NCBI RefSeq assembly: GCF_958450345.1
Contig: NC_088783.1
Span: 103,101,302-103,165,301 of the forward strand
From: Calliphora vicina
Taxonomy: Eukaryota; Arthropoda; Insecta; Diptera; Calliphoridae
DNA: 64,000 nt
Direction of reading: 5' to 3'
Shown here: piece after piece, positions 31,999 to 43,662 of the stretch
Position numbering within the stretch: the stretch's first letter is position 1
Layout: each line of letters opens with the position of its first letter
The notes under the pieces: model-generated
Databases searched by the model: none
What the model was told of the DNA's origin: nothing
The model's input: only the letters and a program-made list of their open reading frames with translations
Translations under genes and position numbers: made by a program

Positions 31999-32858
31999 CA
32001 AGGTGGCGCAAAAGTAAACTTACGATGTTTTTTGGCTGTAATTAAAAAAAAAATTAAAAACTTTGATTCTTCTTGTGAATTATTTTTATTTGGTCTTTTA
32101 ATTTTTTTTACATCAAGTCAAGAATATGATGTCATGTAAATGGCCGCCGCCACAGTTGATTGTCATTTGAGCCCTTTTTATGGCATTTTCCATCACTTTG
32201 GCCAAAACTTTCGGCGATAGGTCCTCACATTCTTGAGGGATATTGTCTTTAAGAGCTGCAAGAGTCTGAGGCTTGTTGACATAAACCCGCGACTTCGAAA
32301 AGCCCCACAAAAAGAAGTCTGGAGCGGTCAAATCAGGCGATCTTGCTGGCCAGTGCAAATCGCCAAAACGGGAGATTAGGCGCCCGGGAAATGCATCCTT
32401 CAGCATATCGGTTGTGGCACGTGCAGTGTTTGCCGTTGCACCGTCCTGTTGGAACCACATGTTTTCCAATCCCAAGTCTTCGAAGAAAAAAGGTCCGATG
32501 ACTCCTCCAGCGAAAACAGCACACCATACAGTGACTTTGAGCGGGTGTAATGGCTCTTCGTGGGTTACACGCGGATTTTCAGTGCCCCAGAAGCGTAAAT
32601 TTTGCTTATTTACGTACCCGCTAAGATGGAAATGGGCCTCATCAGTCATGAATATTTTTGATGAAGTCACCGACCGATTATTGGTCAAATAAATAGCCAG
32701 CAATATTCCGCGTTCTGGAGCAGTGTAGCGTAACATTGTTTATTAACATGTGTTTCGCATGTGTTTACTACACAAATGTCAAAACAGAACTGACATTAGG
32801 GGCCAATCGCAAAATTTATAGCATTTTCTGATAGGAGGATGACTTTTGCGCCACCTTG
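31999..32858 (-). mobile_element. Rosa-type mariner (DD41D), internally deleted, complete ends
   Basis: 860 bp flanked by TA (31997-31998, 32859-32860). Both ends read CAAGGTGGCGCAAAAGT. The transposase gene lies inside on the minus strand but lacks its DNA-binding half, so this is a non-autonomous deletion derivative. It could still be mobilised by a full copy elsewhere. Confidence 0.85.
32113..32736 (-). pseudogene. DD41D mariner transposase, catalytic half only
   Basis: 207 aa. The catalytic acidic residues are in FMTDEAHF, WFQQDGATANTA and SPDLTAPDFFLWG. There are 41 residues between the second and third Asp, which defines the DD41D (rosa-like) group first described in tephritid flies. 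The frame is uninterrupted, but the N-terminal helix-turn-helix region (about 130 residues) is absent. It starts at an ATG inside the core (MLRYTAPERG). Without the DNA-binding region it should not be an active transposase. It fills the element between the ends. Confidence 0.85.
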
Positions 32859-33000
32859 TATATCAAAACAAAGGTTTTCTAACTCAAGTATTAAATTTTT
32901 GAGTTAAAACATTTATTTTGATTTTGGAAAAAAGTTAGATTTCGAAAAAAAAAAGTCAAAAATTGTATAGAAATCGGGTAATCGATTCCTTTTACAACGT

Positions 33001-33640
33001 GTAGATCCACTAAGGGATTTTTGGAAATTTGGTTGCTAATATGTCCGCCTTTAATCAAAAAAGAGCCTACAGGTGTCCGGTACTTTTTTGAAATTCGAAA
33101 CACAAATGGCCATAAAACTGGCCAAAAAAGTATTATTTTAAAATGTTTGATATTTTTTTTTTTTAATTTAGGAGTACATACAATATTTACTATAAACTTT
33201 AGCATTTAATTCTCATCCGTCATTGCAAAATAAATAGTTCACTGACCCTGCAAACACAAATCACAAATCAGTTAACATTGGTCTAATTTGTTAGATTAGA
33301 TTTGTAATACTATAATGTTGTTCACGGTTGTCTGGTTATCTGGTTATTTAGTTATTTCAACAACTCAATATGCTACTTATTATATTGTTGGCGAAACTCA
33401 CCAAATATCTGAGCAAAGTTTAAATTTTTTGATCGAAGGGGGCATTATACTAAATTAAAAAAACGTTGTAAGTTAATGTTTGACTGAATTCTTATTGTCA
33501 GAGTTATAATGTGTAATTTTATGGGGATAATTTTTGTGGAAGATATTAACCCTTTGTTAAATTAAAGGATCAAGATGTGTTTTAAAATATTTAAGTGAAA
33601 GCATATGAAAACTTTGTGATCACAAAACTATATTTCTGTG
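33001..33640. other. Noncoding AT-rich stretch
   Basis: No supported gene, repeat or terminal motif. Confidence 0.35.
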
Positions 33641-34530
33641 AATAAAAAAAAGAAAATAAAATACGAAATTGTTGCCTGTGGAAATTAAAGTTTTTTTAAT
33701 ATTCCAAAAGATGAACGGAGAATGCATAAATGGAGCGAAATTTGTCGAATGAATTTCTCCACACATACGACGCAGTATGTGTGGACCACTTTCCGGCATC
33801 TCATATGATAAAAATTATATGCTAATACCCAATGCTAAGCCATATAATCAGACATTGCATAAACAGCATTGGAAATAAGTAAAACGAGGTTTTTTTTTTT
33901 GATTTAGTATGTATTGATTCCGTACTACTGTATCGACAGAAAATATATTTTCCACGAAAATACTGTTAGGGGAACATTGCACAATACCACAGAACCAAAC
34001 GACCATGTCAACTGGTTAATTTCTTTGGAATGTGCACTGAAAGTCTGTTCCCCCAGGAAGAGCCTTCAACACTACACCTAGGCCAACATTGCACGGAATC
34101 ACAAAACACAACAGGCTCATTTCTTTGGATGAACCGTGCTCATCCCTGCAAATGATTTTCTTTTTTTTTTAATTCTGAGGAGAAAGTATTCGCCTTTGAT
34201 GATGCACCTCACCTTTTGATATTAATTACGAACCATTTCGTCGATACAGGTTTAGTGTTATTGACCTCAAGGACAATTGTGGACATTTTAAAGTATACAT
34301 CGACTTCTGAAGTATCAAACTTAACGATGAACATTTGTCAGTCAAATGCGCTGGTAAATATACATAATATTAAAATATCTTACCATGTAATTCTTACAAA
34401 TCTTTTTTCAGCAAGACAAAAGAGAATCTAGCAGCACAGCTGTTTTCGAATACAACAGCTAACGCTATTCGCCATTGTTTCTCCACAGGTCTGGAAATAT
34501 GCAGCCCACTTCGTGCAAATTATTGTTTGG
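33641..34530 (+). pseudogene. P-element/THAP9-like transposase relic
   Basis: A THAP-type zinc finger comes first: ACG, then FFNIPKDERRMHKWSEICRM, and after a frameshift CVDHFPASHMIK (about 33665-33815). About 400 bp later comes DDAPHLLILITNHFVDTG and ILKYTSTSEVSN (34195-34330). A GT...AG gap with a good acceptor (about 34351-34413) follows, then NLAAQLFSNTTANAIRHC (34425-34480). In P elements and THAP9, a THAP finger binds DNA ahead of an RNase H-like catalytic domain, and this pair of C-proximal motifs is typical of that family. The frames between are destroyed. Confidence 0.65.
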
Positions 34531-35672
34531 TTGCACATACTTAATTCCTCATTCGCTTACCCCGGCAATGTAAATATTAAAACATTAATTAATGTGAATA
34601 CATTTTAAAAAAATAATCCTTTTTTTAAACGCATTGAAATATATTGAACCAAATGAATGCAATAATGTCACCTCCAATAGTGCAGAACAAAAAAAGTTTG
34701 GATCATTTTCAAAAAAGCATTGCTTCATAAATATGAAAAAAAAAATATTTTGGTTCCATTCTTAGCAAAGGTGGTTTGAACGATCATCCTTCACCATAGG
34801 AATTCAATTATAGATTGCAAAAATACATATTGTGTATGTTTTTGTATTTTATTTTAAAGCAAGAAATGAACATGAACACCTTAGCGGCAGAGAAATTTGA
34901 TGTCGATAACACTGAATGGCTGAGCGATACCAACCCCAACAGCAGTTCACTAGAAAGTGGACAAATGGTTTCAGTTTAGCAACATTAAATTGAAGTGGAC
35001 AATGACGAGCCCCAACCTTAAGTACTTGTTAGATGAATACGAATGTCATGAAAATTCGAATACATATGTATTTAGGTCGATCAGGTATCAAAAAGTATGC
35101 TAACAAACCGGCTAATAGTTTTGTGGAAGAGCTGAATGGTTTGAAATCAATGGTTAAAATCAATCTAGAATAATACCATTATTCTCACTGTTTCTGTTGA
35201 TGACGCAGATGACGGTTCAATGGTGAATTCCATTTTGCCCATAAAACATCCCTCTTTTTATGTTTGCCGCATTTGCCAACACTATTATGTATCTGTCAAA
35301 AAATAACGTTTGGCATTTTCAATTATAATAAAAAGGAACCATTATAGTTTTGTCCTCAACAAGTGTAGTCTTCCAACAACAAGTAATTATTTTATTTTAA
35401 TGTACTTTAATTTATTTTATTAATTAATGTGTTATTTTATAGAGAATAAATTCTCCTTCCACCTTATCCTTTTGCAAACCATTTATAATGTTAGTAGAAA
35501 TAAATTTTCATTTCTAACTTCAAGACGACCTGAGTTTTTGTTTTTTCAAGAGACGACAAATATTAAATTCAAATATTAAACATCATTTTTGTTTTCTTAT
35601 TACTTAGGTACTACCATTGAACTCAACGAACAACAAACGAGCAAAACAAACTTATTTGCATTATATTGGAGG
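34531..35672. other. Probable C-terminal decay of the P-like relic, then noncoding DNA
   Basis: Short coding-like scraps (MNTLAAEKFDVDNTEWLSD near 34870; KPANSFVEELNGLKSMVKIN near 35105-35165) may be the end of the P/THAP protein. Nothing firm beyond 35200. Confidence 0.3.
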
Positions 35673-35790
35673 CATAGAGAAATATACATAGAGCGGAAAT
35701 TCTCCTGTGAAATACCTAACTCAGTTGCCAAAAACCTAACTCATGAAAATGTATTAATGGAACAAATAATACCCTAAACTTTCACACAGT
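35673..35790. mobile_element. hAT-type MITE, CATAGA family copy 2 (one end only)
   Basis: Starts CATAGAGAAATATACATAGA then GCGGAAATTCT and shares ACCTAACTCAGTTG.CAAAAA with the copy at 47337. The right terminal repeat is missing. Confidence 0.6.
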
Positions 35791-35869
35791 TGTATAAAAT
35801 GTATCTTTTGGAACTTTTCAAGTTTCCAAAAGATGCAAAGTAAATAAAGGTGGTAATTAAAAAATTACT

Positions 35870-36570
35870 ATTACACAGATCAACAGCTAAAAAAGGCTAC
35901 ACTAACCACTATATAGATTTGATGCATCATGGTTACCTAAGTATAGAAATGGTAAAAATCTTTAAATCTATGGATAGATTTTTTTTTCTAAAATTGTGAA
36001 TTTTGTTTTAGATGTTTCTTCACATAATTTATGTTCACTCAAAAAGGGTAAGTAGGATATTATTGAAGTAAACTTAGAAAAGTTAAAATTTACATAACCT
36101 TGTTCACATATTGAGTTTTAATCGGCTCAGTAGTTTCGGAGTTATACTATAATGAGTGAATTCACTTAATTGTGAATAAATTCGAAAATAATCAATCGAT
36201 TTTTATGATTCATATCTCATTTTGTTGATATTATATGTGGGTTTGTGATAAAGCAATAAACATGAACAAGTTCTGCCGTTTTCGATTTTCATGAGTTTGC
36301 TATTTTCATGTAAAAAATATATTTTTTGCTTCAATTTGTTATTTTAACCTCGAAACTACTGAGCCCATTAAAACCCAATATATCAAGGAATTAAAGGTTA
36401 TGTACATTTAAACTTTTCTAAGTTCATTTTAATAATTTTTTGAGTTATCATAAATTATGTGGAGAAACATTTAAAAAAATTCACAAAAAAAATCTATCCA
36501 TAGAATTGAAAAATTTTACTAAATCTATATAGTGGTTAGTGAAGCCTTTTTTGCTGTTGACCTGTGTAAT
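35870..36570. mobile_element. Fold-back element with ~230-bp inverted arms
   Basis: About 700 bp. The left arm begins ATTACACAGATCAACAGC, and the right arm ends with the matching GCTGTTGACCTGTGTAAT. Both arms continue through ACTAACCACTATATAGATTT, AATCTATGGATAGATTT and CTCAGTAGTTTCG (complemented on the right). A ~190-bp AT-rich middle has no ORF. The arms are clearly similar but not identical. Confidence 0.8.
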
Positions 36571-36574
36571 CTAT

Positions 36575-38025
36575 GGCGAAGAGAATAAAGAACAAAATTG
36601 CGGTTTTTAGCAGAAACAAACAGTCAGCTAAAGGAAAATAAAACAACCATACCACCAAATTTTAGTTTTTCATCAGATTCATCATCCGTCTATTCCGTTG
36701 AAAATCAACAACATTACAGTCCACTGTTTGTGGAAGAAAATGTGCCTTTGCAAAAAAGAGGAATGAAGGATTTTCTTTCTCCAAAACTTGTGTCTGCTCT
36801 CGTTAGATGCCAGTTGAGTATGCGCTACTCTGTGTATATTCTAGAAGCAGCATTTGGGCATAATGTAGACGAATACATTATCAATAAATCGTCCATGCAA
36901 ATACATAATAAGAACACTGATGAGAAAAGAACGTGCCGAAAAAATTAATGCAGATTTTGAAAATAATATTCCCGAAATTGGGATGGAAAGTTATTGCCTG
37001 CAATAAATACACAAAATCTTAAAGAAGAACGACTTCCAATTGTGATTAGGTATGAGAATGAAGAGAAACTAATTGCAATACCTAAATTAGATCGTTCGAC
37101 TGGAAAAGAGCAAGCAGCAGCTGTATTAAATGCAATAAATGACTGGCAACTTTCCGATTAAGTTCAAATAATGTGCTATGACACCACAGCTTCTAACACG
37201 GGTCGCTTTAATGGTGCATGTGTGCTACTGGAGCAATCACTAGAAAGGGGTTGGTATTAAAAACTGTATTTGAAACCAAAATCCTACAAGTTACGGTTAG
37301 CAGTGATGTACCGCTTTTTAAAAGTTGAAAAACCACTGGAACAATATTAAGCATAACAATTTGCAAAATGGTACCTCCATTTCAACCATCGCAAATTGAC
37401 AACTTGATTAGCTGAACTCGAAAAACCAATTGCAAGAGGTGATTACAGTGAATTGAGAGAGCTTTCGATATTATTTTTGTCGGGAAATTATAACAAAAAA
37501 TTTAAAATAACCCTCCTGGGGCTATGCTTCAAGTACGATGGATGGCGAGAGCTGTTTATTCGATAAAAATGTTCCTATTTCACGATAAGCTAAATTTAAC
37601 CAGAAAAGAAAAACAAGGTTTTCAGGAAGTTTCTCTATTCATTGCAACAATTTACGTCAAACCATGGATACAATGCAACTTGGCCGTAAAAGCTCCCTAC
37701 CAAGACTTGTGTTTTATAAAAACTGTAAAGAGCTATAATGTGTTGACAATTCAATTGCAGAAGCTGTTTTAAAAAAAATGTTGCCAACATCTATATTATT
37801 CAACTGAAGAAGTCGTAATTTTATCCCTTTTTGATGATATGGTTGATATTGAGACAAAAAAGAATATTGTGGCTAGTTTAGCAAAAGAAAGCAAATTTGA
37901 AAATGCCAAGCGATATGTTCCATCGAAAGAAGAAATGAGGGGCTCATTATATGGTAAGTATTTTCAAATTATTAATTTTTTGTCATTCATGTTCATTTCC
38001 TTTTTAATTTTTTACAGATAAAAAA
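36575..38025 (+). pseudogene. Degraded transposase of an unclassified DDE-like superfamily (copy 1)
   Basis: Plus-strand pieces: LVSALVRCQLSMRYSVYIL and GHNVDEYIINKSSMQ (36790-36900), then an IPKLDRSTGKEQAA segment, IMCYDTTASNTGRFNGACVL (37165-37235), LRELSILFLSG, and a long intact stretch RWMARAVYSIKMFLFHDKLNL to YVKPWIQCNLAVKAPYQD (37530-37710). An end like DDMVDIETKKNIVASL (37835-37880) follows. The frame stops at a good intron donor (GGTAAGTATT, 37952) with an acceptor near 38018. Motifs DTTASNTG and ARWMARAIYSLK-type are shared with the copy at 41681-43581. Many frameshifts. Confidence 0.6.
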
Positions 38026-38147
38026 CTATGTACATGACTTTGTTTCAATAAAAAGCAATGATTTGTTTTGTCGATTGAAAAGTTTTTTTCCTCAATTTTT
38101 CAAATAAAGTTATTTTCAAATTAGGCTTTAATTAAAATTTATCAAAT

Positions 38148-38358
38148 AATCAAGGTTTAAATGAACAAAATTCCGGACCTACAAAACGAATTTGTTTAGA
38201 AAATTCAACATATAGTAGTTCTAGTTCTGAATGTAATTATAATACTTCCTATATTAAGAGCTTAGAAAATGGAATTAAAAATTTAGAAATTCAAAACCAT
38301 CATTTAAAAAATGAAAAATTAATGTTTAAAAAGGAAAAAGAAAATTTAGTAAATATAC
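38148..38358 (+). pseudogene. Coiled-coil protein fragment interrupted by a MITE
   Basis: An open frame of about 70 codons: a Ser-rich stretch, then SLENGIKNLEIQNHHLKNEK and a Lys/Glu-rich helix. It runs directly into a MITE terminal repeat (CAGGTATGTTCTG). After the MITE, at about 39509, the same frame could continue (NRMPSTTIVK) to a TAA. The protein is not recognised. A coiled coil at the end of a THAP-type or other TE accessory protein is likely. Confidence 0.35.
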
Positions 38359-39504
38359 AGGTATGTTCTGCAAATCACATTTTATAAAAGTGGTTTGAAA
38401 TCAGATAAAAGGTGTTCTGAGCACATAATTTTGTGATTTTAAAACGTTCAGTAAAGTCACTAATGTTTTCAAATCACCATTTCAGCGGATATTACATGGA
38501 AAATGTCTTTTATTAATTTTCTTATAGAATTACTTGTTTTATTAAAAAATCACTTAAAATTCAATAAAAATCTACACAGAAAAAAGTTTCAACATAAATA
38601 TTATGATTTGATTTCATTGATTTCAATTCATAACATTTATAAATAATTTCTTAAATATTAAGATTTTGTTCATATTTTGTGTTTTCAAATTATCTAGAAG
38701 GCTTGAAAAATATAATTTCAATTTCATTTATATTTGTATGTTGTTGAAAAATGTTTGAAATTTTCCTTGAAAATTTTTTTATTTATTTTTATGATTTCAG
38801 CTACAAAATGAGCCAATATGCGCGAAAATGATTAAATTTTTTTAAGGGGATGATATGCTTAATGTTTATTTATATTTTATTATGTTTTTTATTATGTTGT
38901 TTTTAATTTTCAGATATTGTTGATTCATCTTAAAATATTAGGCAATATATGGCTATTATGCAAATAGTTTTGAATTAATTCATTAGATAATGCAATTTAT
39001 TATAAAATATTATTAAATTTATGCAAAAAAAGCAAAAATATCCGTCATGAACAATTTTATAATATTTATGAACATGTTCTTATTCTGAATGAAAAAAGTT
39101 TGGGAAAAAAAGTCAAGTTCGATTAATAATATTTATTACAAAATTCATTCCAATTATGAATTTCTTTTTTCTGTGTAGACACATTTTCTGCTGTAAAAAG
39201 TTTATTTGCTTTTGTGATTTCTTTTGTGGTTTCAGGCTTGTTTTCAGTTGTCAGCTATTTATGATTTTCGAAAATATATGGAAGCTTGCTAGACTAACAG
39301 AATCTCCAGGCATTTTTTTATTTTCACTTTAATATTTCTACAAAATTATTTGCAAAACGAATCAGCTATTTTCTTGTACTTTAGAAAATTTAAAATCACA
39401 CCGAAAAATACAATAACGGTGTGATTTACAGAACAGGCACAAATCACACGTGTGATTTTTAAAACGGAATGTGATTTGAAATCACGTGGATTACAGAACA
39501 GGCC
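38357..39504. mobile_element. AT-rich MITE-like element with CAGG ends, containing a second MITE
   Basis: Left end CAGGTATGTTCTGCAAATCAC; right end is the complement of CAGGCCTGTTCTGTAATCC. Extra copies of the terminal motif lie inside (about 39418-39440), along with the palindrome AAATCACACGTGTGATTT (39443-39460). No ORF. The CAGG start suggests hAT, but a clean 8-bp duplication was not seen. Confidence 0.55.
38571..39179. mobile_element. AT-rich MITE with TCTACACAGAAAAAAG ends
   Basis: 609 bp. Left TCTACACAGAAAAAAG, right its complement CTTTTTTCTGTGTAGA (one base shorter A-run). The interior is over 80 percent A+T by eye with no ORF. It is nested in the CAGG-ended element. Confidence 0.65.
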
Positions 39505-39929
39505 TGATAAATAGAATGCCATCTACTACTATTGTAAAATAAAAAGATTTTTTATTGAAAAAAGGTTAACTGTAAAAAATAAAAATCTTTTAAAGTTGAA
39601 TAATAGCGTCGCACACAGCCTACATTTACGCTCTAGCCATATTAGGCTAATTTATTTTTATGTCAAATGTAGATTCTATGGGCGAAATTTAAAAAAAACC
39701 GAAAATTTAGATTTTTTTCTTGTTTTTTTTGGGAATTGCGGGATTTGCATTTCCTAAATCGGATATTTGTTTCCCAACAAAAATTTGTTTAAACTAAAAA
39801 AATATATTAGGACATTACGACCAAATAGGAGACCGTTTGAATCCCCCAATTATTTAAAAATCCTCACAAATATCAAACAATTTTTAATAAAACGATTAAG
39901 TTTGTTTTGAATATTTATTTTTTAAAGCA
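39505..39929. other. Noncoding AT-rich stretch
   Basis: Nothing supported apart from the possible last codons of the coiled-coil fragment at its left edge. Confidence 0.3.
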
Positions 39930-40730
39930 GTAACATTTTTAATAAAAAGTAAAATGAAAAATAATATTAAAGCAAATATTAAAAAAATAAACCAAATATT
40001 TCACTAATATGTTAAAGATAATTTGTTGCAAATCAGTTCGAGGACAGTGCATGATAAATAAGTTTTCAAACATGTCTTCTAATAAGGCCAAATAATTTAT
40101 AAATTCAGGAGTTTTAACCAATTAATATTTGTCAAATTGCTTCTCTAATGTAAAAAGGAACTCTTCTGATACGGTTTCATTATTAAAGATTGGTTTCGGA
40201 GAGTCGCAAGTATTTATATTAAATAAAAAAATACATAATGCAAAATTAAATGCAAACAGCCGAAACTGATTCTTCTATGACTGTTGAATAATCGGTCATT
40301 ATTTCTTCTTATGAAAGTTCTTCGCAGCTTCCATTTATCACAACATTAATAGAATGCAAGCCCCAACGCTTTTGAAATGAGCTAGAAAATATTCTGGAGC
40401 TGGTGGATTTCGCGTTTCCTGAAACTTTGCGAATTTGAATTATATTTTGAATTATATATTTTAGTTACATTTATGCCTTTATCAAAAATGACTTCAGTTT
40501 TCTTTCATCTTCATTTAAAAAATCCAACTATTCAAAGAAATCGATAAAAATATTACTACCTTTTCGACTGTAAGCAGCAAATATTCTGCGGTGATTAAAA
40601 ATGCTGGAACTCTTGATGGATGAATTTTTCCAGAACTATATAAAGCGAACATTCCACTTACGACTGATTCACTCAATACTTGGCCATCTAGTTGAAATTT
40701 TGGACTTGATAAGAAATGTTGCTAAACCCC
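39930..40730 (-). pseudogene. Unidentified coding relic, minus strand
   Basis: The best-preserved part (about 40720-40540) reads VLSESVVSGMFALYSSGKIH then PSRVPAFLITAEYLLLTVEK. Later broken frames follow down to about 39940 (60 codons open at 39939-40121). The texture is that of an eroded protein, probably a transposase, but I do not recognise the family. Confidence 0.35.
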
Positions 40731-40879
40731 ACTTAAGTGATGTAGTTTTAATTTTGTTTAGCATGAATTTATTTTTTTAACAAATATATTTCATTACTTT
40801 TAACTTACAAATACAGCTTTCAATATAAAAAATTTATTTGAATTCCAGTATGTAGACTTTATTGGGCTACTGTATGTAC

Positions 40880-41360
40880 ATTAGACCGTCTCAGTTTTTA
40901 CACTTTTTTCGAAATTCCTTCATGAACATCGATTTTCTTAATCTACTCTAAAAACCAAGAATTTTGGTGTATAACACTTAAATATTGACGAACGGGAAGT
41001 GGTCTCTCAAATCGTTTTTTAATTTTTTTAGGCAAAATTGCTTTTTTCTAAAAAATTAAGAAATCTTGCTTTAGCTATTTACCTCTAACTCAAGCACTTC
41101 TTAACGGATTTGAATCTAATTACTTGCATTAGAAAGCTAATTAAATTTCTTAAATGTTCTTAAAGCAACATTGCATAATTTTTTTTTAATTTTTTTTTAA
41201 TTTTTGCTTACCTTTTCTTATATAAAAATTTAAAGAGGCAAAATTTTTATATTCTGTAAATGCAGTATGGTAGGACGTTTTAATATAAAGCTTTTGGTGT
41301 AAATAACAGTAGCATTCTTTTAAGAAAAACTGCACTTTTAGTTGAAATGATGAAAAGTAA
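40880..41360 (+). repeat. Left long terminal inverted repeat
   Basis: Pairs with 43663-44191 on the opposite strand. Small insertions and deletions and A/T-run length changes distinguish the two arms. Confidence 0.85.
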
Positions 41361-41680
41361 TTATTTTGAAATCTATATTTACTTGTTAAATATGTCTGCT
41401 CTTCATCAAAATAAGATTGTGTAATATGTAGGAACCATAATAAAAATGTGTCAAACTAGCCTAAAAAGAAAATTAGTCGCAGCTAACTTCACAGAAATTT
41501 TTTTGCGAATTATCATAAAGCTTTGCTTTAAAATTTATATTATAAATTGCATTTTGATTTAAAAGAGCCCTGCAATCAAAGACAATAAATTTCAGCCTTG
41601 GATAGTGGGTTTATATTTTCAAGTAAATGAAGTGAGTTATTGTATTCCCGGAAATTTTTCTCTTAGTTCCTAACAGTTTT

Positions 41681-43581
41681 TTGTCAAGACGTAAAATTCC
41701 TACAGGTAGGGATGCGCTTGGTAGACTGCTTTATTTAATAGTAAAAGACAATAAATTTAAGAGTGATGCGTCTCTCACTGTTTGGGTGAAATTCTTGACA
41801 TCTGGCGAAGTATTCGTAAAGATTCAAATTTGCATAATAAAAATTATGTTTCAAGAAAGCTAAAAACATTGCATACAGCTTACACAAAAGTAAAAGCCAA
41901 CATAAATCGGAAAAATGATAAGGAGTCGAAACGTAAACTGGATTTTATAAAGCGGTTAGATTCTAATTTTATCGTATGCAAGACCAACAGTGTGTTACCA
42001 GCTGATGGACTGTTAATAAAAAAAACTAAAAAGCTGTCATTAGATGTTGATGATGATTTATTATCTGGTGATTCATTCAGCGAAGAAGATTTAGACTATA
42101 AACCTCCAAGGCCTCAGCGAAAATCGAAACGGAAAATAACACCGCAACTTGTTGCAAGCTTAGACCATGCAGGCTTGAGCAGCTTAAATGCGGCAAATGT
42201 AATTTTGTCAACTGCTCACTATTTAGATATAGATCCAAAAGATGTTGCGGTATCACGAGCAACAATTCATAGACAACGTAGATCGATGCGAGGTCACATC
42301 AGGGATAATGTGAAAAACACATTTTGCGCAAATTTAGCCGATGCCTTCTTTGTTTTGCATTGGGATGGGAAAATTCTACCAAAATGGCATGGCGTCGATG
42401 GTAAAATTGATAAGCTTGCAATGGTAATTACAAATGGATCAAATACAAAAATATTGGGCGTTGCTGAAATTAAAAAGGGCACTGCAGAAGAGCAATTTCA
42501 GGCAATTACAAAAACAATTGATGATTGGGAAATTGAACCTTTTATTAAAGGAATATGCTTTCACACAACAAGTGTTAATACAGGCGAAAAGTCAGGAACG
42601 TGCAAAAAATTGCGTGATATGTTCGGGGGAAAAATACTAACACTTGCTTGCAGACATCACGTTCTAGAAGTATTATTGTCAGGCGTATATTGCTCGGCAA
42701 TGAAAGAAAAAAGCACGTCACCAGACATAAGTCTTTTCGTGAAATTTAAATCGCAATGGAACTCGCTAGATCTTTCAAAAATTGAGCCTGGCATCAGCAA
42801 TTCAAGAATAGCCTCTTGCATCGATAAAGAAAGTCAAGCACAGCTCAAAAGTATGATAAAAAACCAACTTTCTATTCAAAAGTCACCAAGGAAAGATTAT
42901 ACAGAGCTTTTGGAGCTGAGTCTAATATTTTTAGGTGAAACAACTTTCAAAAATAAACCAATCAAAGTTCGCCTTCCTGGAGCATTGCACCGTGCTAGAT
43001 TTATGTCCCGCGGTATTTACAGTCTCAAGATTTTTGCATTTCGAAACCAATTAAACTGACGGGTACATTAAAATACTTTACAAGCATCGAAAATAAAGTT
43101 TTTATTTTTTTTAATTTAGATGATGAGTTGCGTGGTCTCACTGAGTTCAATATTTTTCTGGTCAAAAGACATTCACTAAATACGTTGGACGAAATGGTAT
43201 CCGCTTTAAATAGTCCAAGGGACCAGCAAAGTTTGTTTCGTTATAAGTGTTTTTTCAAAGAAGCTAACCTCAAAATCGTTGACCTGGTGTCAGAGAACAC
43301 AAAAATGTTTTTCGATATTATTGGAATCAATTATGACTTTATTCAAAGTTCATCTTATTGTTGGCGCGAAAATGAAAATTTCAAAAAATTGAACAGTTTG
43401 CAATAAACTTAACAGTAGTTAACGACCCTGCTGAGCGCGCAATTGGCCTTCTAAAAACCGTCAACAACACACTAGCGATGGAAAACAGTGAGCAAAATGA
43501 TTTGATTCAAGTCATCGAGCATTTTCACAAAACGCATCCCAACTCCAACAAAAGTACAATTTTAGCAAATTTGAAAAAATA
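41681..43581 (+). pseudogene. Transposase of an unclassified DDE-like superfamily (copy 2, nearly intact)
   Basis: The N-terminus (RRKIPTGRDALGRLLYLI) is followed by a frameshift near 41790. Next comes a 425-codon open stretch (41782-43059): a basic/acidic linker, ITPQLVASLDHAGLSSLNA, then a catalytic core with FFVLHWDGKILPKWHG, GICFHTTSVNTGEKSGTCKK, LTLACRHHVLEVLL, and ARFMSRGIYSLKIFAFR. A GT-AG intron of about 45-55 bp (about 43063-43110) leads to DDELRGLTEFNIFLVKRHS (43116-43403). After another one-base shift, VVNDPAERAIGLLK contains a likely catalytic Glu, and the frame ends at TAA near 43581. In the related relic the second motif reads DTTASNTG; here the Asp position is His, so this copy may be catalytically dead. 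I recognise the superfamily as widespread in invertebrate genomes but cannot name it with confidence (Sola-like is one possibility). Confidence 0.65.
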
Positions 43582-43662
43582 AAAAACCAACCTCAATCTC
43601 TTCTTACTTTATATTAATGTATTTATGAAATTGAAGGAAATTTACAAATAAACAACTTTAGT

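Larger units (their letters stand above)
31600..33000. repeat. Satellite-like tandem units, third one split by a mariner
   Basis: Units sharing GATGCGAG then GATATCTA.CAAAATAAA, TTTTGTAACTCAA and GCTCAAAA.AAAGCTTGGGTC occur at about 31620, 31790 and 31980, with a period of roughly 170-190 bp. The third is interrupted at 31999-32858 by a mariner element and resumes after it (TCAAAACAAAGGTTTTCTAACTCAAG). No coding. Confidence 0.65.

Noticed and set aside
38356..38364. Splice donor CAG|GTATGT after the coiled-coil frame
   Set aside because: The same bases are the terminal repeat of a MITE whose other end lies at 39504.
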